From positions 5,620,001-5,684,000 of the forward strand of contig OY754466.1 of NCBI GenBank assembly GCA_963575645.1: a stretch of DNA of 64,000 nucleotides. Direction: 5' to 3'. The notes under the pieces are model-generated. The model was not told where the DNA came from. It did not search any database and saw nothing but the letters and a program-made list of their open reading frames with translations. Shown piece after piece: positions 44,828 to 55,649 of the stretch. The translations under genes were made by a program, and so were the position numbers. The DNA is from Xanthostigma xanthostigma (lineage: Eukaryota; Arthropoda; Insecta; Raphidioptera; Raphidiidae). Within the stretch, counting starts at the first letter, position 1, and every line of letters starts with the position of its first letter.

Positions 44828-47151
44828 TTTTTTTAGTGTCTAATGAAACCGAAGAGCAACGTTCACGGCCACAACTAATTGTTAATTTTGCCTAAATCAA
44901 AATTCATAAATATAAACCAACTGTCCTTTTTTTTCCCGTTTACCCTTGTGCCTAGTTATTATCCTTACGCCACGATCACTCAGTATACGAACAATTTTTA
45001 AACTTTCAGCAACTGTTACTATTATCTCAAATCTTGCCAACTTTAAAAACAAACAAATACAAAATTACCACAAACAAACCATCTGCATATATAATTTGGG
45101 TCGAAAAATTTATTTTCTTTTAACCTAAAAATATAATCGTAAAATAATAATAAATGCAAAACGCTGCACCGGCTGCATGTAGAACCCTGTTTTTTACGAC
45201 CTAACAACAATAAATCAGCCGTCTTTGTCAAAGTTTGGCTCGCGACAACTGTCAATTGTTAAACAGATTTCAAAATAAAATAAACTATTTAATAGCTTGG
45301 CTCCCTTTTTTGCGGTAATTTCAATGCACGGTCAGAATCGGTTTTTTAAAGGCATCAACACACATTGCATTAAAATTTACAGTTTTTTTAGTATAAAATA
45401 CCGTAAAAAACATTATCTTTAGGGTAGAAATAAAAGAGCGAAACGTCTAATACATACACGTAAAAATCTACATGCATATATTTAACGCAGGGATGAGTTA
45501 ATTTTTGATAACAGTTGTCTAGAAAGGCTATCTATACAGAGCCCATTAACAATTTATTATCGGTTTTAAAATTGACCATATTCATATTTTAATACGCTAA
45601 CGAAATACTGTACCCAAACCTAATTTAGAGGTTATGATAGGATGCGAAAAGAATATTTTTTGCTAATGGGCATATTCACCGAACTAGTTATTTATTCGGT
45701 TCATTTGTTCTTCAGGTAATCATTCCTCCGAATAAATAGCGATAATTTAATTCACCAAACATAATTATGTTTACTGCAGGTATAAATCTATTCTGTTTTA
45801 CTTCCAAGGTATAAATAATTATTCGCCTGATAAAATAATAATAGCCGCAACATAGATATCTAACCTATAAACGTGAAGTATTATATTTACAGTTTGCTCT
45901 TGTGAATTTATTTATGTGTTGTATTAACTTTTTGTGAAGTGTATAGTTGTAAAACATTAAAGTTAGTGGAAGTTTTGTGTGCAAAATAAAACATTATTAT
46001 TTTGTGACACTTTCTTTTTGACGTTTACACTAACGCCATCGATCGGATTTTTGAGTGAACGTCAAAATATTGAACCAGAAGAGTAAGGAATATAGGGAAT
46101 TTATTCTTTAACTAACTTTTCTACCTGACATTTTGCTTGGTGAATTGAAATTTGAAAGTAATTTTTTTTTTTATTAACACACAAATACAACAAAAAGGTG
46201 CATCGACCATGCGATCATTAGCACTGCGAAAGTAAATTTTATTCTAACGAATAAACTTGTTCCAAGATTAGTAACTTCTATCTTTAATAGTGGTCGGTTT
46301 GAGCATAAGTAACATAAAAACGATTTGAGCTGACCATTTATTTTTTAATGTACAGTGTAGGTAATACTATTTATTAAAGGACTTAAAAACGGGTAGAATT
46401 TTTTTTATGAACATACTTCAAAGCTTTGTCAGATAAGTTGTTGATCAGTTTTTCTAAAAAGAAAAGAAACTTATTATCAACTCAGATTATTTGACAGTGC
46501 ATTACTTCCCCTAGCCCTATTTCAAAGGCTGCAGACTGCACTGCTACACAGATCATCATTTTCAAAACACAATGAAACAGGGGACGGTTTTTTTTATGAA
46601 TTTAAATATATTTTTTAAAGTCGATCCGTTCAGCAGTTAAGTGTTTTTTAGTGCGACGCGTAGCACGAGACAAATGACAATCTAGTCGCACGACGATGAC
46701 TGTCTTTTGTTACATATTATGCTCATGTTAACCAAAATTGACAACAGCTATATATACAGGGTGTTAGTAGTCGAAACAGAACTGATTTAAAGAATGATAA
46801 TTATTTTCTATGTATTTGAAACACATTTATTTGAAAACAATGGATTGTATATTTAGTTTCGTAATTGAGTTTATTATGACGAGTTTTGACATTATGTTAA
46901 AACCAGCGTCAGCTGTCAGACCAAAATATCATTGCAAACGAAACATTTATGGTATTTTTTGCGTTACTCAATATAAAATAGCTGGTTTTCACTTACTATT
47001 CAGAATATTTTTAACATTTTTGACAGTTCGTTACAAATAGATATTTATTAATTTTATTAATTTATTGGTCGAAATTCATTAAATTTTTAAGTTATGCATG
47101 AGAATACGCACCCAATACTTTAATAATTTTTAAAAAATCGATATTCCTCAC
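44828..47151. other. Long AT-rich region, no gene recognised
   Basis: Begins with a piece of the 29688 repeat (TCTAATGAAACCGAAGAGC). At 46752 ATATACAGGGTGTTAGTAG resembles the outer end of the foldback at 6801, without a partner. Short open frames (45043-45255, 46810-47040) have no recognisable motifs. Confidence 0.35.
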
Positions 47152-47159
47152 TGTCCGGC

Positions 47160-47423
47160 CAAGGGCGTAGATATTTTTTTTTGGGAAGGGTAAAGCAAAA
47201 AATCGATACTTTTTTAAGTTTCATTAATATCACACAAGAATACTCACGAAGGAAGGTGTCAAAATATTAATTCCCAAACCAATTTTACAATTTTTTTTCA
47301 AGAAGTATTTCTAAATTTTATTTTTTCGCCAAGTATTCGTATTATTTTCTGTTTTATTTTTTTTATTATAATGATCCCCGGGGGGAGGTGATTACCCCCT
47401 TTACCCCACCAACTACGCCCTTG
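47160..47423. mobile_element. hAT-like MITE, CAAGGGCGTAG ends
   Basis: 264 bp with terminal CAAGGGCGTAG and its inverse CTACGCCCTTG. Flanked by TGTCCGGC (47152-47159) and TGTCTGGC (47424-47431), a 7-of-8 match to an 8-bp target duplication. A truncated relative is at 31808. Confidence 0.75.
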
Positions 47424-47431
47424 TGTCTGGC

Positions 47432-48725
47432 TCTATTCAAATAAATCTTTCCAATTTATAAAAGTTCGGTAGTTCAAATGCCTACTAAAAAAACTGCATA
47501 TGCATCAATAACGCAAAAAAATATTAATATTTAACCATTCGTTGAACAGTTATAAAAAGCCGAACTAACGGTTTTTTTTTCTCCGTGGGTTTGTTTGCGA
47601 AATAGCGACCCTCATCGACCCGGCCGCAATCTGCATAATGGTAACACGGCAGGCATTGTTAAAGCACCGGTTTAAATGAGTTAAAAGTCCTGCCATGTTT
47701 TGTCCAGTATGCAAAAAATATCCTCACTTATGAAGCACCGAGACACAACTGTGGACAAATTTTTTACAAGCTTTTATTTTAAATTGTTCGTCAATTGGGC
47801 TTTTGAATGAAATTTTTTTTTGTCATAAATGGAAAGATCGTATACCTATAAGTCTTATAACAAAACTATTTTTCTTTTTTTTATTTTCGTTATAATTCAA
47901 AAGTTATATCAAATTAAAAATAAATTTCTGTACCCAGTTCCGAGAACGCGCCGACATTTTCCGAACATAATGTGACGTCATAATGTTTTAGTCAATACAC
48001 ATGTAGAAGCCATTGATAGTATACTGCGTATATACATTTTACCATTATGACGTCACAACTGTCAAAAACAATTTTAGTGCGTTTGCAGTCACGTGATTTT
48101 TTTTATATTTTATCAATTTTAAATTGCTTATAATTAATTTAAATAAAGTTTTTTGAAAGTTTTTCGCATCGATTATTATCAATATTATTTATAATAAAGT
48201 TTTAAAATACATTAAAAAAATCGATAATTATTTTTTTTTTCAAAAGCCTAATTGTCCGTCAGTCAGTTTGAGTCAAAATTTGCGATGGAAATTTCGACTA
48301 GAATTAATTAAGTTAGAGCGTTGTAATTTTGTATTCGGTGACAATGTATAAATCCAATATGGCGGACGCATCAAGATGGCGGAACCGTTTTTAATATATT
48401 TGTCTGAAAAATTAGTCGATAATTTTATTTATTAAACCAGTTTTAATCAGACGTTAATCAAAGATTTGAATCAAATGAAATAGTTGATTACGATAAATAC
48501 CGTGACGTCATTGTAAACCCCAATATGGCGAACATATCCAATCGATTTGAAATTTTATATACATGTATTCAAGATGATAAAGTCATTTTTAGAATTAAAT
48601 GGTCATTTAATTTTAATAAATGTATGTTTTAATAGTAAAGATACAGAGAAAAAAATAAAATAAGAGTAAAAACAACTTTTTAAAGACAAGCTTTTATTTA
48701 AATGTACTAAAAAATAAATAATTAA
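47432..48725. other. AT-rich region, no gene recognised
   Basis: Contains ATGGCGGACGCATC and ATATGGCGAAC phrases and, at 48395-48470, a segment shared with 39900 and 51785 (TTAGTCGATAATTTTATTTA, CAGACGTTAATCAAAG). No coding. Confidence 0.35.
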
Positions 48726-48897
48726 TCTATACACTAATATTATAAAGAGGTAACGTTTGTAAGTTTGGATTTAGGAGGCTATCTCTCGAAACTGCTTATC
48801 CATTATCGCGTTAATAAAACGCTTTTTGTAAGACCAATTTTGCAGCGTAAGTCGACGAAAAAACAATCTACAAATTCGGGCGAAGCCGGACCGGCTT
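48726..48897 (+). mobile_element. Small Helitron, group 2 relative
   Basis: 5' TCTATACACTAATATTATAA preceded by A. 3' stem TTCGGGCGAAGCCGGACCGG followed by a damaged terminus (CTTC instead of CTAG). About 172 bp. Related to 40934-41179. Confidence 0.6.
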
Positions 48898-49679
48898 CAG
48901 AAAAAAAACTGTGTGGTTGATTTTCACACTGCTTTGTGCTTCGTGTACACAAAAAAAAGAATAGTTTTCATAAGCTAATATACTTGGGGCTCTAGTAATG
49001 ACTGCAAAAAATGAAACACTTAAGTCAAAATAAAATTTAAAAAAATTGTCCACATCTGTAATTTGTACACCGCACAGCTGACTGACCTTTTTTTTTTAAT
49101 TTGAAACACTTTTTTCTCTCATAAAATGTCCAGTTACGGTCACGCACCAATTTCTATTTTATTTTTTTTTATAAACGTTACATTTCTTAAAAGGTCAGTT
49201 GAACCCATGTTCTAGTTTGAATAGAAAAACATGGCGTTATTTTTATGATACATATACCATTCATATTCAAATATACAATGTTAAAACTACCGGTTTTAAG
49301 GACAGTAATAAATAAAGAAGTGCAGATTTTCTCCTGTTAAAAAAATTATTCTTCGAAAATCTTCGTTGCATATGGTCGACGCCAATCGCACCATTTTTTG
49401 AATTTTGAATACTCGAAAATAATTTCATTTCGAGTGACCATAGAAGTGAAGGATTCTATTCGCTGGGTGCGTGACGGCAGCACCGCCCACCGGCCACGAT
49501 TTTTCATGCTCTTTAATAACATTGTGTCAAATGAACGTTTTTCAAATAACTGTAATAATAATTAAACGAAACCTTTAGCTATTATAGACATTACCCAGTT
49601 AGAATATCGTATTTTGTGTGTGTATAATATTTTTTTTTTAATTTTGTAGATCGAAATAAAAAAATGTATGAACTAAAAG
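48898..49679. other. AT-rich region, no gene recognised
   Basis: No coding pattern or repeat boundary. Confidence 0.3.
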
Positions 49680-50239
49680 CTAAATATTATGCCTATAAGA
49701 AATTTATATGTTAATAAAATTTTAAAAATTTATTATGATAATATCAAAAATGTTAATCCACGAATCAATTATTGTTTTAGAAATTTAAATGTATTCATAC
49801 CTAGGCCTTATAAATCTATATCAAGAGATACTTTTTGTATACAGCCCCAAATATATTTAATAAATTACCTATTAGCATTAAATCTGCTGAAAACAAAAAT
49901 CAATTTATTAAAAGACTAAAATTATGGTTACTATCACACAATGATTCTGAAATATTGTTTTCCACAGTTCAGTAACCAATAAATATGAAAAGCCTTAAAA
50001 TATTCAAAACATTAAATGCAAATATTATTGTATAATTATTATTATTATAATCCAATGTATCATTTATGTACTAATTTATGTAAGCTATATATATTTTTTT
50101 ATTTTACTTTTTGCGTAACGATAACCGTTCTATTCTATTTTTGATCTCGCTACTGCCACAGGATTACCTTTTGTAGCGAAAACATTTATGTATTATATAT
50201 GAATTACTAATAATAAAATTATTCTTATTCTTATTCTAA
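49680..50239 (+). pseudogene. LINE 3' fragment: reverse-transcriptase C-terminus and tail
   Basis: One frame from 49689 reads LYVNKILKIYYDN ... RINYCFRNLNVF ... PYKSISRDTF. After a frameshift near 49830 another frame continues with YTAPNIFNKLPISIK and FIKRLKLWLL, ending at a stop at 49973-49975. This is the C-terminal region of ORF2 of CR1/Jockey-like non-LTR retrotransposons. The 3' untranslated part ends with ATAATAAAATTATTC and a TTATTC repeat at about 50220-50239, a typical tail. The catalytic RT domain is absent, so this is a 5'-truncated, frameshifted copy. Confidence 0.68.
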
Positions 50240-50929
50240 ATCTGCCGCCCCTTAAAATTTGCCGCCCTAGGCTTCAGCCTGCTGGTAAATCCGCCACTGC
50301 TGTACAAGTCACTTTGCTTTTATAACTATAGCAGAGATAACTCGAAACAAAAATAATTTTTGAAAAATGTACCTTTCATATTAACAAATACGTGTTCCGT
50401 TTGAAGCAGTTAAGGCACCCTTTAACCGAAAACGGCTCCGTTTTGTTATAAAAGAGAAGACAAGGGACCGGCTGGCCTGGCTGCATACTGGACCATGTAC
50501 AGTGCGGCGTGTAACATTGACGCAATAAATAATGGCCGCCGGACAATGACGTGTCCGCGATACTCGACGAAGGGGTGCCTTCTGCTTGCGTGCAATAGAT
50601 GCATGTGCATTATAGTTGGGGTAAATCGAGGGGTGCGGCACTAAAGAGTTTGAAAACGCGAATGTTTCTGCAACTCGGTTTCCTTTTCTAAACGAATTCT
50701 GTCGTCAGCGGAATTGTTGTTATGAGTATCGTTGCTTCAGATCGGACATGTTGGAAAATGGAAATGGGATGATTTCAAAGTGATTTGATTACCAAATTCA
50801 CTTATATTTTTTTATGGATATATACAAAAGTATGTCCATAACCGCATATTATAAGATGAAGACAACACCGTCAAATTGTACTTCTATTTCGGTACAGTTT
50901 GTTAGACATCAAGATATGTATAACATCCA
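50240..50929. other. Spacer, start resembles the repeat at 3409
   Basis: 50240-50300 has GCCGCCCTAGGC and GGTAAATCCGCC, resembling both ends of 3409-4310. The rest (including an 86-codon minus frame at 50381-50641) has no recognisable motif. Confidence 0.35.
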
Positions 50930-51345
50930 TATATCTATTAATTAACTATATGAATCATTCCCTTATCTACTCAATATGCGGTGAGTGAACGCAACAAAGC
51001 GTATCGAAAATATATCTGCGTCTCTTTCTTCGATGTAATTCCCTTATTTCTCCGATGATAGGATTGGTTGATGTACTTGCATTCAATCTGAATAAAGTAT
51101 CTCTGTTTCAAAAACTTTGTCTTTTTCTATGACGTTAACATGGGGGTACCCAGCTTTTGGCACAGGAGGGGGCTAATTAGAAATTTCTTAAGCTAGATCC
51201 CCCGTGCTTGCTTTGCCCTCCTGGATACGCCAGTGCTTACGGCGTAAAAAAAGACAGAAGTATATGTTTGTACCCTACTAGTTCGGTTGCGATTTTATTC
51301 ATATGCTCATTATAGAATAAAAGTATATGATAACATCTAAGGCTT
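50930..51345 (-). repeat. Dispersed repeat with TACGCCGTAAGCACTGG, copy 3
   Basis: Inverse copy of 38041-38385 and 38838-39210. It is the most complete of the three, carrying both the GAGACGCAGA part of copy 1 and the CACCGCATATTGAGTAG part of copy 2. Confidence 0.65.
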
Positions 51346-52359
51346 GTACATATGAGTAACTATAGCATGAAAGATATCGTGACAGCGTCGCAGTTGAACA
51401 ATCATTTAATCATTAAATTTCATTGGTTAGTTGCCAAAAGTAAGAGGTAGTTATGGTAAAAATGTTTAGGTATAAAGTCTATGCTCCATGAGCGCGCTGT
51501 TGTCAAGTTTGAATACACATTTTATAAAATACTCTGATACTTTTCGGCAATAATTATTTTTTTCTCATGATTTTCAACGGCGACAATAGATAAAACTTTG
51601 AACAGAGTATATGACGAACATATTTTAAAAATTACGATTTTTTCTCGTAGATATTACCACGTGTTTTACCGGTATTAAGAGAAAGATGCACGATTTCTCC
51701 GTAAGAGCTCATGTTATTTTCATAATTTAAATTTTTTTAAACGCGTTAGTAAACCGTTGGGTACTCATTTGAGATATTCAATAAATAAAATTATCGACCA
51801 ATTTTTCAGACAATATATTAACAAAAAAATATAATTAATACATTAAAGTTTCAATCCGAAAAAATTGATCGATAATTTTATTTATTGAAGAGTTCTAATC
51901 AGACGTTAATCAAAGATTTGGTCATTTGAGATATATTTGTCTGTGATACAAGATACTCCCCATACATCCTTAACAATGACCAACTGCAACAAAAAATAAT
52001 TTCTGGTGCTTTTTTTACGCAACGCGTGAATTACGAATCAGACTGTGTCATTTCCAATTTATTTTTATGTTAAAATGTGTAAATATTCGTTTATCGATAG
52101 TTGCTGCTTCAGATGAACACGCAAGAGGGTATTGCGCAGAGGTGGTCAAAGTGACTCTGTAGGGTAATAGAACTTGCGTAGGGGTTGTTTGGCCAAAATA
52201 CAAATGGCCGTCGCCGACACTCGACTGTTTTTTACCACCTTATGTCCTTCCGCCACAGCCCAGGGTCGTACCGAAAGACCGAATCTTCTTACGATTCAAG
52301 TATTATCCTATACCGAACGATTTGTTTCAGCCAGTTACGGTTTAAAATAGGAGACTAGG
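51346..52359. other. Region with a fragment shared with 39.9 and 48.4 kb
   Basis: 51780-51925 contains, in both orientations, ATAAATAAAATTATCGACC and GATCGATAATTTTATTTATT, followed by CAGACGTTAATCAAAG. No gene recognised. Confidence 0.4.
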
Positions 52360-52920
52360 CTGAAGGAAAAAATTCCAACCAATTAGTCGAAGGGACCATT
52401 CCAACTTCAAAATGTTGACATTTGATATAGTATAATAAAGAAAATAAAATTTCTGATATCGCGTGAGGTGACGCGGGTATTGGCTAGTATTAAATATGAT
52501 ATTAACTATTTATTGCTATGGTTACCTACATAATATGTTCCACGTCATGTAAAAATTAATCAAAGCATGCCGAACTAGTTTATTTCTGACAGATCCATAA
52601 AACAAAAAAGCGGCTGATTTTTTTTATTTTCAAAATATTTCCAAAACTATAAAGTTTAGAAAAAAAACATTTTAAGCGAAACTCTTGAAAAAATAAATAA
52701 AATAAGCCGTTATGAAAAGTATACCATTATTATATACAAAACACCGTTATAGCATATATCTCTTCTGCGCATGCGCCGATTTTCCCCAAAAACGATAGGG
52801 CTCTTCATATTTGCATACCAAACAGCCTCTCAAAATTTGGTTTCAATCCGCTCATCCGTTTGACCTGTATCGTGTTCACAGACTAAACGACTAACAGACG
52901 CACAGTTTTTTTCCAAAAAT
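52360..52920 (-). repeat. Dispersed repeat, copy 2 (empty site for the Helentron-like element)
   Basis: Inverse counterpart of 30360-31075, collinear except that it lacks the 165-bp element found at 30606-30770. At the corresponding point (about 52660-52675) there is a single poly-A run on the plus strand. Confidence 0.6.
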
Positions 52921-53140
52921 ATGTTTTTTGGATTCGGGGGACCTCAAAACGAAAAGATATTGTAAAATTTTTGAAAAGTGATTTTTAACCTAAACTAGTA
53001 CCATTTCTCACTTGTGGGTTGGAATGATAAAACTAGTACCATTCACCACTTGTGGGTTGGAATAGTAAAACAATAATAAATTGAAATTAATATGGATTGG
53101 TGCTAGGCTCAAGTAATCTTAGATTTTAGTACCCTTAAAA

Positions 53141-53430
53141 GAAAAATATAGTTTAAAAAAACTAAAAAACACGCTTTATATCGAAGTAAAAAATATTTTT
53201 TTTAAAATAAGCTTAAAACAATAATGAATAAAAAATACAAGTATTATTGTGAAAAAAGCGTGTGGCACTTTGTTCCACATTTTCGTACATCGAGCGCCCC
53301 ACGCTTTTTTCACAATAATACTTGTATTTTTTATTCATTATTGTTTTAAGCTTATTTGAAAAAATATTTTTTACTTTTTAGTTCTATATAAAGCGTGTTT
53401 TTTAGTTTTTTTAAACTATATTTATTTTCC
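53141..53430. repeat. Long foldback hairpin, about 125-bp arms
   Basis: Arms share TATAGTTTAAAAAAACTAAA, AACACGCTTTATAT, TAAGCTTAAAACAATAATG and AATACAAGTATTATTGTG with their inverse on the right. The loop region (53262-53298) is about 35-40 nt and contains TTTCGTACATCGAGCG. The GCGTG/CACGC tips and AACACGCTT outer module resemble the units at 34495-35240, so the two loci look like one family. Confidence 0.75.
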
Positions 53431-53487
53431 ACTTTTTAGTTCGATTTATTGTCAAAAATTTGCCGAAAAAAAACAATTTTTTTTTTC

Positions 53488-53577
53488 AGCGTGAACGGGA
53501 TTAGAACCCACGACCCGTGATTCCGAGAGTTGACGTCAGCGAAGACCCGTGCCTTAGACCGCACGGCTAACCACTGT
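53488..53577 (-). repeat. tRNA-like sequence (SINE head or tRNA pseudogene)
   Basis: On the minus strand there is an A-box-like TTAGCCGTGCGGTCTAAGG with a 6-bp D-arm-like stem (CCGTGC/GCACGG) and a B-box-like GTGGGTTCTAATCCC. The acceptor stem does not pair, so it is not a functional tRNA gene. It could be a Pol III promoter of a SINE; the body downstream would be the poly-T and foldback sequence below 53488. Confidence 0.5.
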
Positions 53578-53643
53578 AGTTACAGTGCTGGCATATTATA
53601 CTACAGTAATAAACCACTTGCTGTAGTCCAAACGAAGGTTACA

Positions 53644-53691
53644 AACATACATACATACATACATACATACATACATACATACATACATACA

Positions 53692-53725
<34 letters not shown>

Positions 53726-53728
53726 CAT
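53644..53728 (+). repeat. (ACAT)n microsatellite, left part
   Basis: About 20 units of ACAT ending directly at the left LTR. It continues on the other side of the retrotransposon at 60438-60535, so the element inserted in the middle of the array. Confidence 0.95.
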
Positions 53729-53871
53729 TGTCACGTGGTGCCATAGCACCGCGACAATTTTTTAATATTAGCATAAAAATTATTATAATAAAATAAATAA
53801 ATAAGGAAATCAAATCACTAAATTCGCGGGATTTGCATGCGCGGTACGATTTGGATCGCGTGGCTTGGACT

Positions 53872-53904
53872 TATAAACATAAGTGTGTCTATCGTGTGAT
53901 CCAG
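53872..53904 (+). promoter_or_regulatory. Candidate LTR promoter (TATA box and initiator)
   Basis: TATAAA at 53872-53877 and ATCCAGT at 53899-53905, spaced about 31 bp apart, the usual distance between TATA box and start site in insect Pol II promoters. The equivalent in the right LTR is TATAAA at 59598-59603. Confidence 0.5.
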
Positions 53905-54076
53905 TCGTCTGACTCTAAATACGCGGTATCTGTGATTTTCAAAAGTGAAAAAGTGACAAACAATAGTTGTTAGGTGTGAAATAATTAAAATCAATATTGA
54001 TTAGTTACGGGAAAAATAACAAACATTAAGTTGTTTTCCGCGATTCGGTGTGGTCGCATGAAAAGGACGCTCATGG

Positions 54077-54082
54077 AATAAA
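54077..54082 (+). terminator. AATAAA polyadenylation signal in the LTR
   Basis: AATAAA at 54077; the copy at 59803-59808 in the right LTR would serve the 3' end of the genomic RNA. The R region would then be roughly 53903 to about 54100. Confidence 0.45.
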
Positions 54083-54236
54083 CCACAGAATCATCTTCAA
54101 GCTTCTTCTCCAAACCGAATTTAGACTTCATGGTACTACCATGAAGCGCCTAAATACCCGTAGTCACTCACGAATTATGTAAAGTATTCCTAGAATAAGT
54201 ATTGTTCAAGTGTAAGTAAGTACTTTTCAGAAAAAG

Positions 54237-54663
54237 GTATGACGCTCACGCCTAGTTTTCTTTTCCTCTTTCACGTTTTATTATTTTTTTTTTAATTTAA
54301 GCAACCTTATTAAATGTACTTCCCTAGATAATTAAGTGATCACCTCGTCAGGGTTCTACCCCCAGTTTCTAATTGTCAATCATGATCAAATGATATTGTT
54401 AATATTAAGAATGTACTTGTAAGTCAGATTTCTTTGTACCTTATCACCGACACGTTTTTTTGAAGTGATTATGAAATATAATTGTTATCGACCCACTGCA
54501 TATTCTTTTCTTTGTTACATTTCTGCACAAGTTTCTCAGAACAGTAGAAGAAGTGGAGCTGTACCCTCTCTGATCACTATGGGCCCAAAATAACACCGGT
54601 ATAGCCCAAACAATCCACCGTTTTGAGAAATCTGTCCGTCTTTTTTCTTTTATTTATTCACAG
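54237..54663 (+). promoter_or_regulatory. Possible leader intron within the LTR
   Basis: A consensus-like donor AAAAAG|GTATGA at 54237 and a strong acceptor, a pyrimidine tract ending TTCACAG at 54663, enclose a 427-bp stretch rich in AUG triplets. Splicing would shorten the 5' leader before gag. This is inferred from motifs only. Confidence 0.3.
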
Positions 54664-54713
54664 GTGGGAATGGACCTACGTTACCAGAAATCCTTCCACT
54701 GCCGTGCTATAAT

Positions 54714-54728
54714 TGGTAGCAAGGAGCG
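54714..54728 (+). promoter_or_regulatory. Primer-binding site
   Basis: TGGTAGCAAGGAGCG begins two bases after the left LTR. TGG complementing the CCA end of a tRNA is standard. The specific primer tRNA could not be identified. Confidence 0.65.
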
Positions 54729-54780
54729 TAGTTGATTCCTGAGTCCTGTTCCTGTCCGATTCCACGTCTTCCAGTCGACC

Positions 54781-55644
54781 ATGCCGCGCCATAAGTCCTG
54801 CCGCAACCCAAAGTCTCCGCCGACACCCGGCCCAAGCAAATCTCCAGGTCCGCCTCCGACCACCGCTGAACTTCCAGACTCTCCGCCGGCGATGGACGAT
54901 CCTCCAGTGCACTCACCGAGTAAGTCCGAGCCAATTCTTATTTCCGTTCCAAATCATACCGCTTCGCATGCAAATATGGGCGATATCCGGGACTTGTTGC
55001 GTAACGTACCTACCGCTACAGGTACAGATCTTGACATTTTGATACAATTCCTGTTAGAAATCGAGAACGTGAGTCAATTCGCTTTAGTTCCATTTCATAT
55101 TTTGTTAAAGAGTTTAGGCACTAAGACTGACGGACCCCTCCGACAGTGGTGGAGACTTAATGTCTATTCTGAACTCGAATGGACACAGCTCAAAAATCTT
55201 ATTCTAAACCATTTCACCACTTCTATAGATCGGGCTATGCTAATAGAACGCTATATCAATAGGCGTCAGAACCTCTCTGAGAATTTTCCCGAATATGCTG
55301 AAGACGTCTTGAAATACGTCGAATTATTGGGTCCTAGCCTGTCTGAATCGGAGATAATTGCGCGCATTTGGCTTAACCAAAACGAATCCACATTTAATTA
55401 TCTACAATTCAGAGATACCCCAACTTGTTTAGCTGAGCTTCACCAGCTTATAAAACATTTGAGAGTAGTTGAACGTCAACGTAAAACGTACACTCACCCC
55501 AATTCGACCGGACTTGTCGCTCCTAATTTTTCCCCTTGTTGCCGATATTGTAAACAACCAGGTCACTTTATAGCCCAGTGTCCGGTTCGTCCCCCACGTC
55601 CTTCTCCTTCTGAACCTAAGGCTATCCTGCCCTCTCAAGGGTGA
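54781..55644 (+). CDS. gag: Gag polyprotein of the Gypsy element
   Basis: 287 codons from the first ATG after the primer-binding site to TGA at 55642-55644. Residues 1-55 are proline- and serine-rich. Residues 65-235 form a helical capsid-like region (RQWWRLN at 121-127, ERYINRRQNLSENFPEYA pattern at 156-173). A single CCHC zinc knuckle, C254-x2-C257-x4-H262-x4-C267, gives RNA binding as in retroviral nucleocapsid. The tail is again proline-rich. Gag would package the element RNA in virus-like particles. The reading frame continues without a shift past the TGA into pol, so the TGA is the only barrier between them. At 287 residues it is short for insect Gypsy Gag but complete in domains. Confidence 0.9.
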   Translation: MPRHKSCRNPKSPPTPGPSKSPGPPPTTAELPDSPPAMDDPPVHSPSKSEPILISVPNHTASHANMGDIRDLLRNVPTATGTDLDILIQFLLEIENVSQFALVPFHILLKSLGTKTDGPLRQWWRLNVYSELEWTQLKNLILNHFTTSIDRAMLIERYINRRQNLSENFPEYAEDVLKYVELLGPSLSESEIIARIWLNQNESTFNYLQFRDTPTCLAELHQLIKHLRVVERQRKTYTHPNSTGLVAPNFSPCCRYCKQPGHFIAQCPVRPPRPSPSEPKAILPSQG

Positions 55645-55649
55645 GATAG
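55622..55649 (+). promoter_or_regulatory. Stem-loop enclosing the gag TGA codon
   Basis: CTATC (55622-55626) pairs with GATAG (55645-55649) and CCCT (55630-55633) pairs with AGGG (55638-55641), leaving loop CTCA. The middle CTG/TGA can form two G-U pairs with one C-A mismatch, so the stop codon lies within the stem. It is a candidate recoding signal; a chance palindrome is possible. Confidence 0.45.

Larger units (their letters stand above)
53729..54711 (+). repeat. 5' LTR
   Basis: 983 bp, beginning TGTCACGTGG and ending GCTATA. The first 28 bp form an imperfect palindrome: TGTC and GACA at its edges and GGTGCC/GGCACC-like arms around CATAG. Contains a TATA box, an initiator-like site, a polyadenylation signal and possible splice signals, annotated separately. 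Confidence 0.95.

Noticed and set aside
53488-53577. Functional tRNA gene
   Set aside because: A- and B-box-like motifs exist but the acceptor stem does not pair and the anticodon arm is not convincing.
53530-53813. Open frames on both strands made of HTYIHTY and CMYVCMY repeats
   Set aside because: They are translations of the (ACAT)n microsatellite.
54676-54934. Minus-strand open frames overlapping the start of gag
   Set aside because: Shadow frames of the GC-richer, proline-coding gag start; the plus frame has the CCHC knuckle and domain order.
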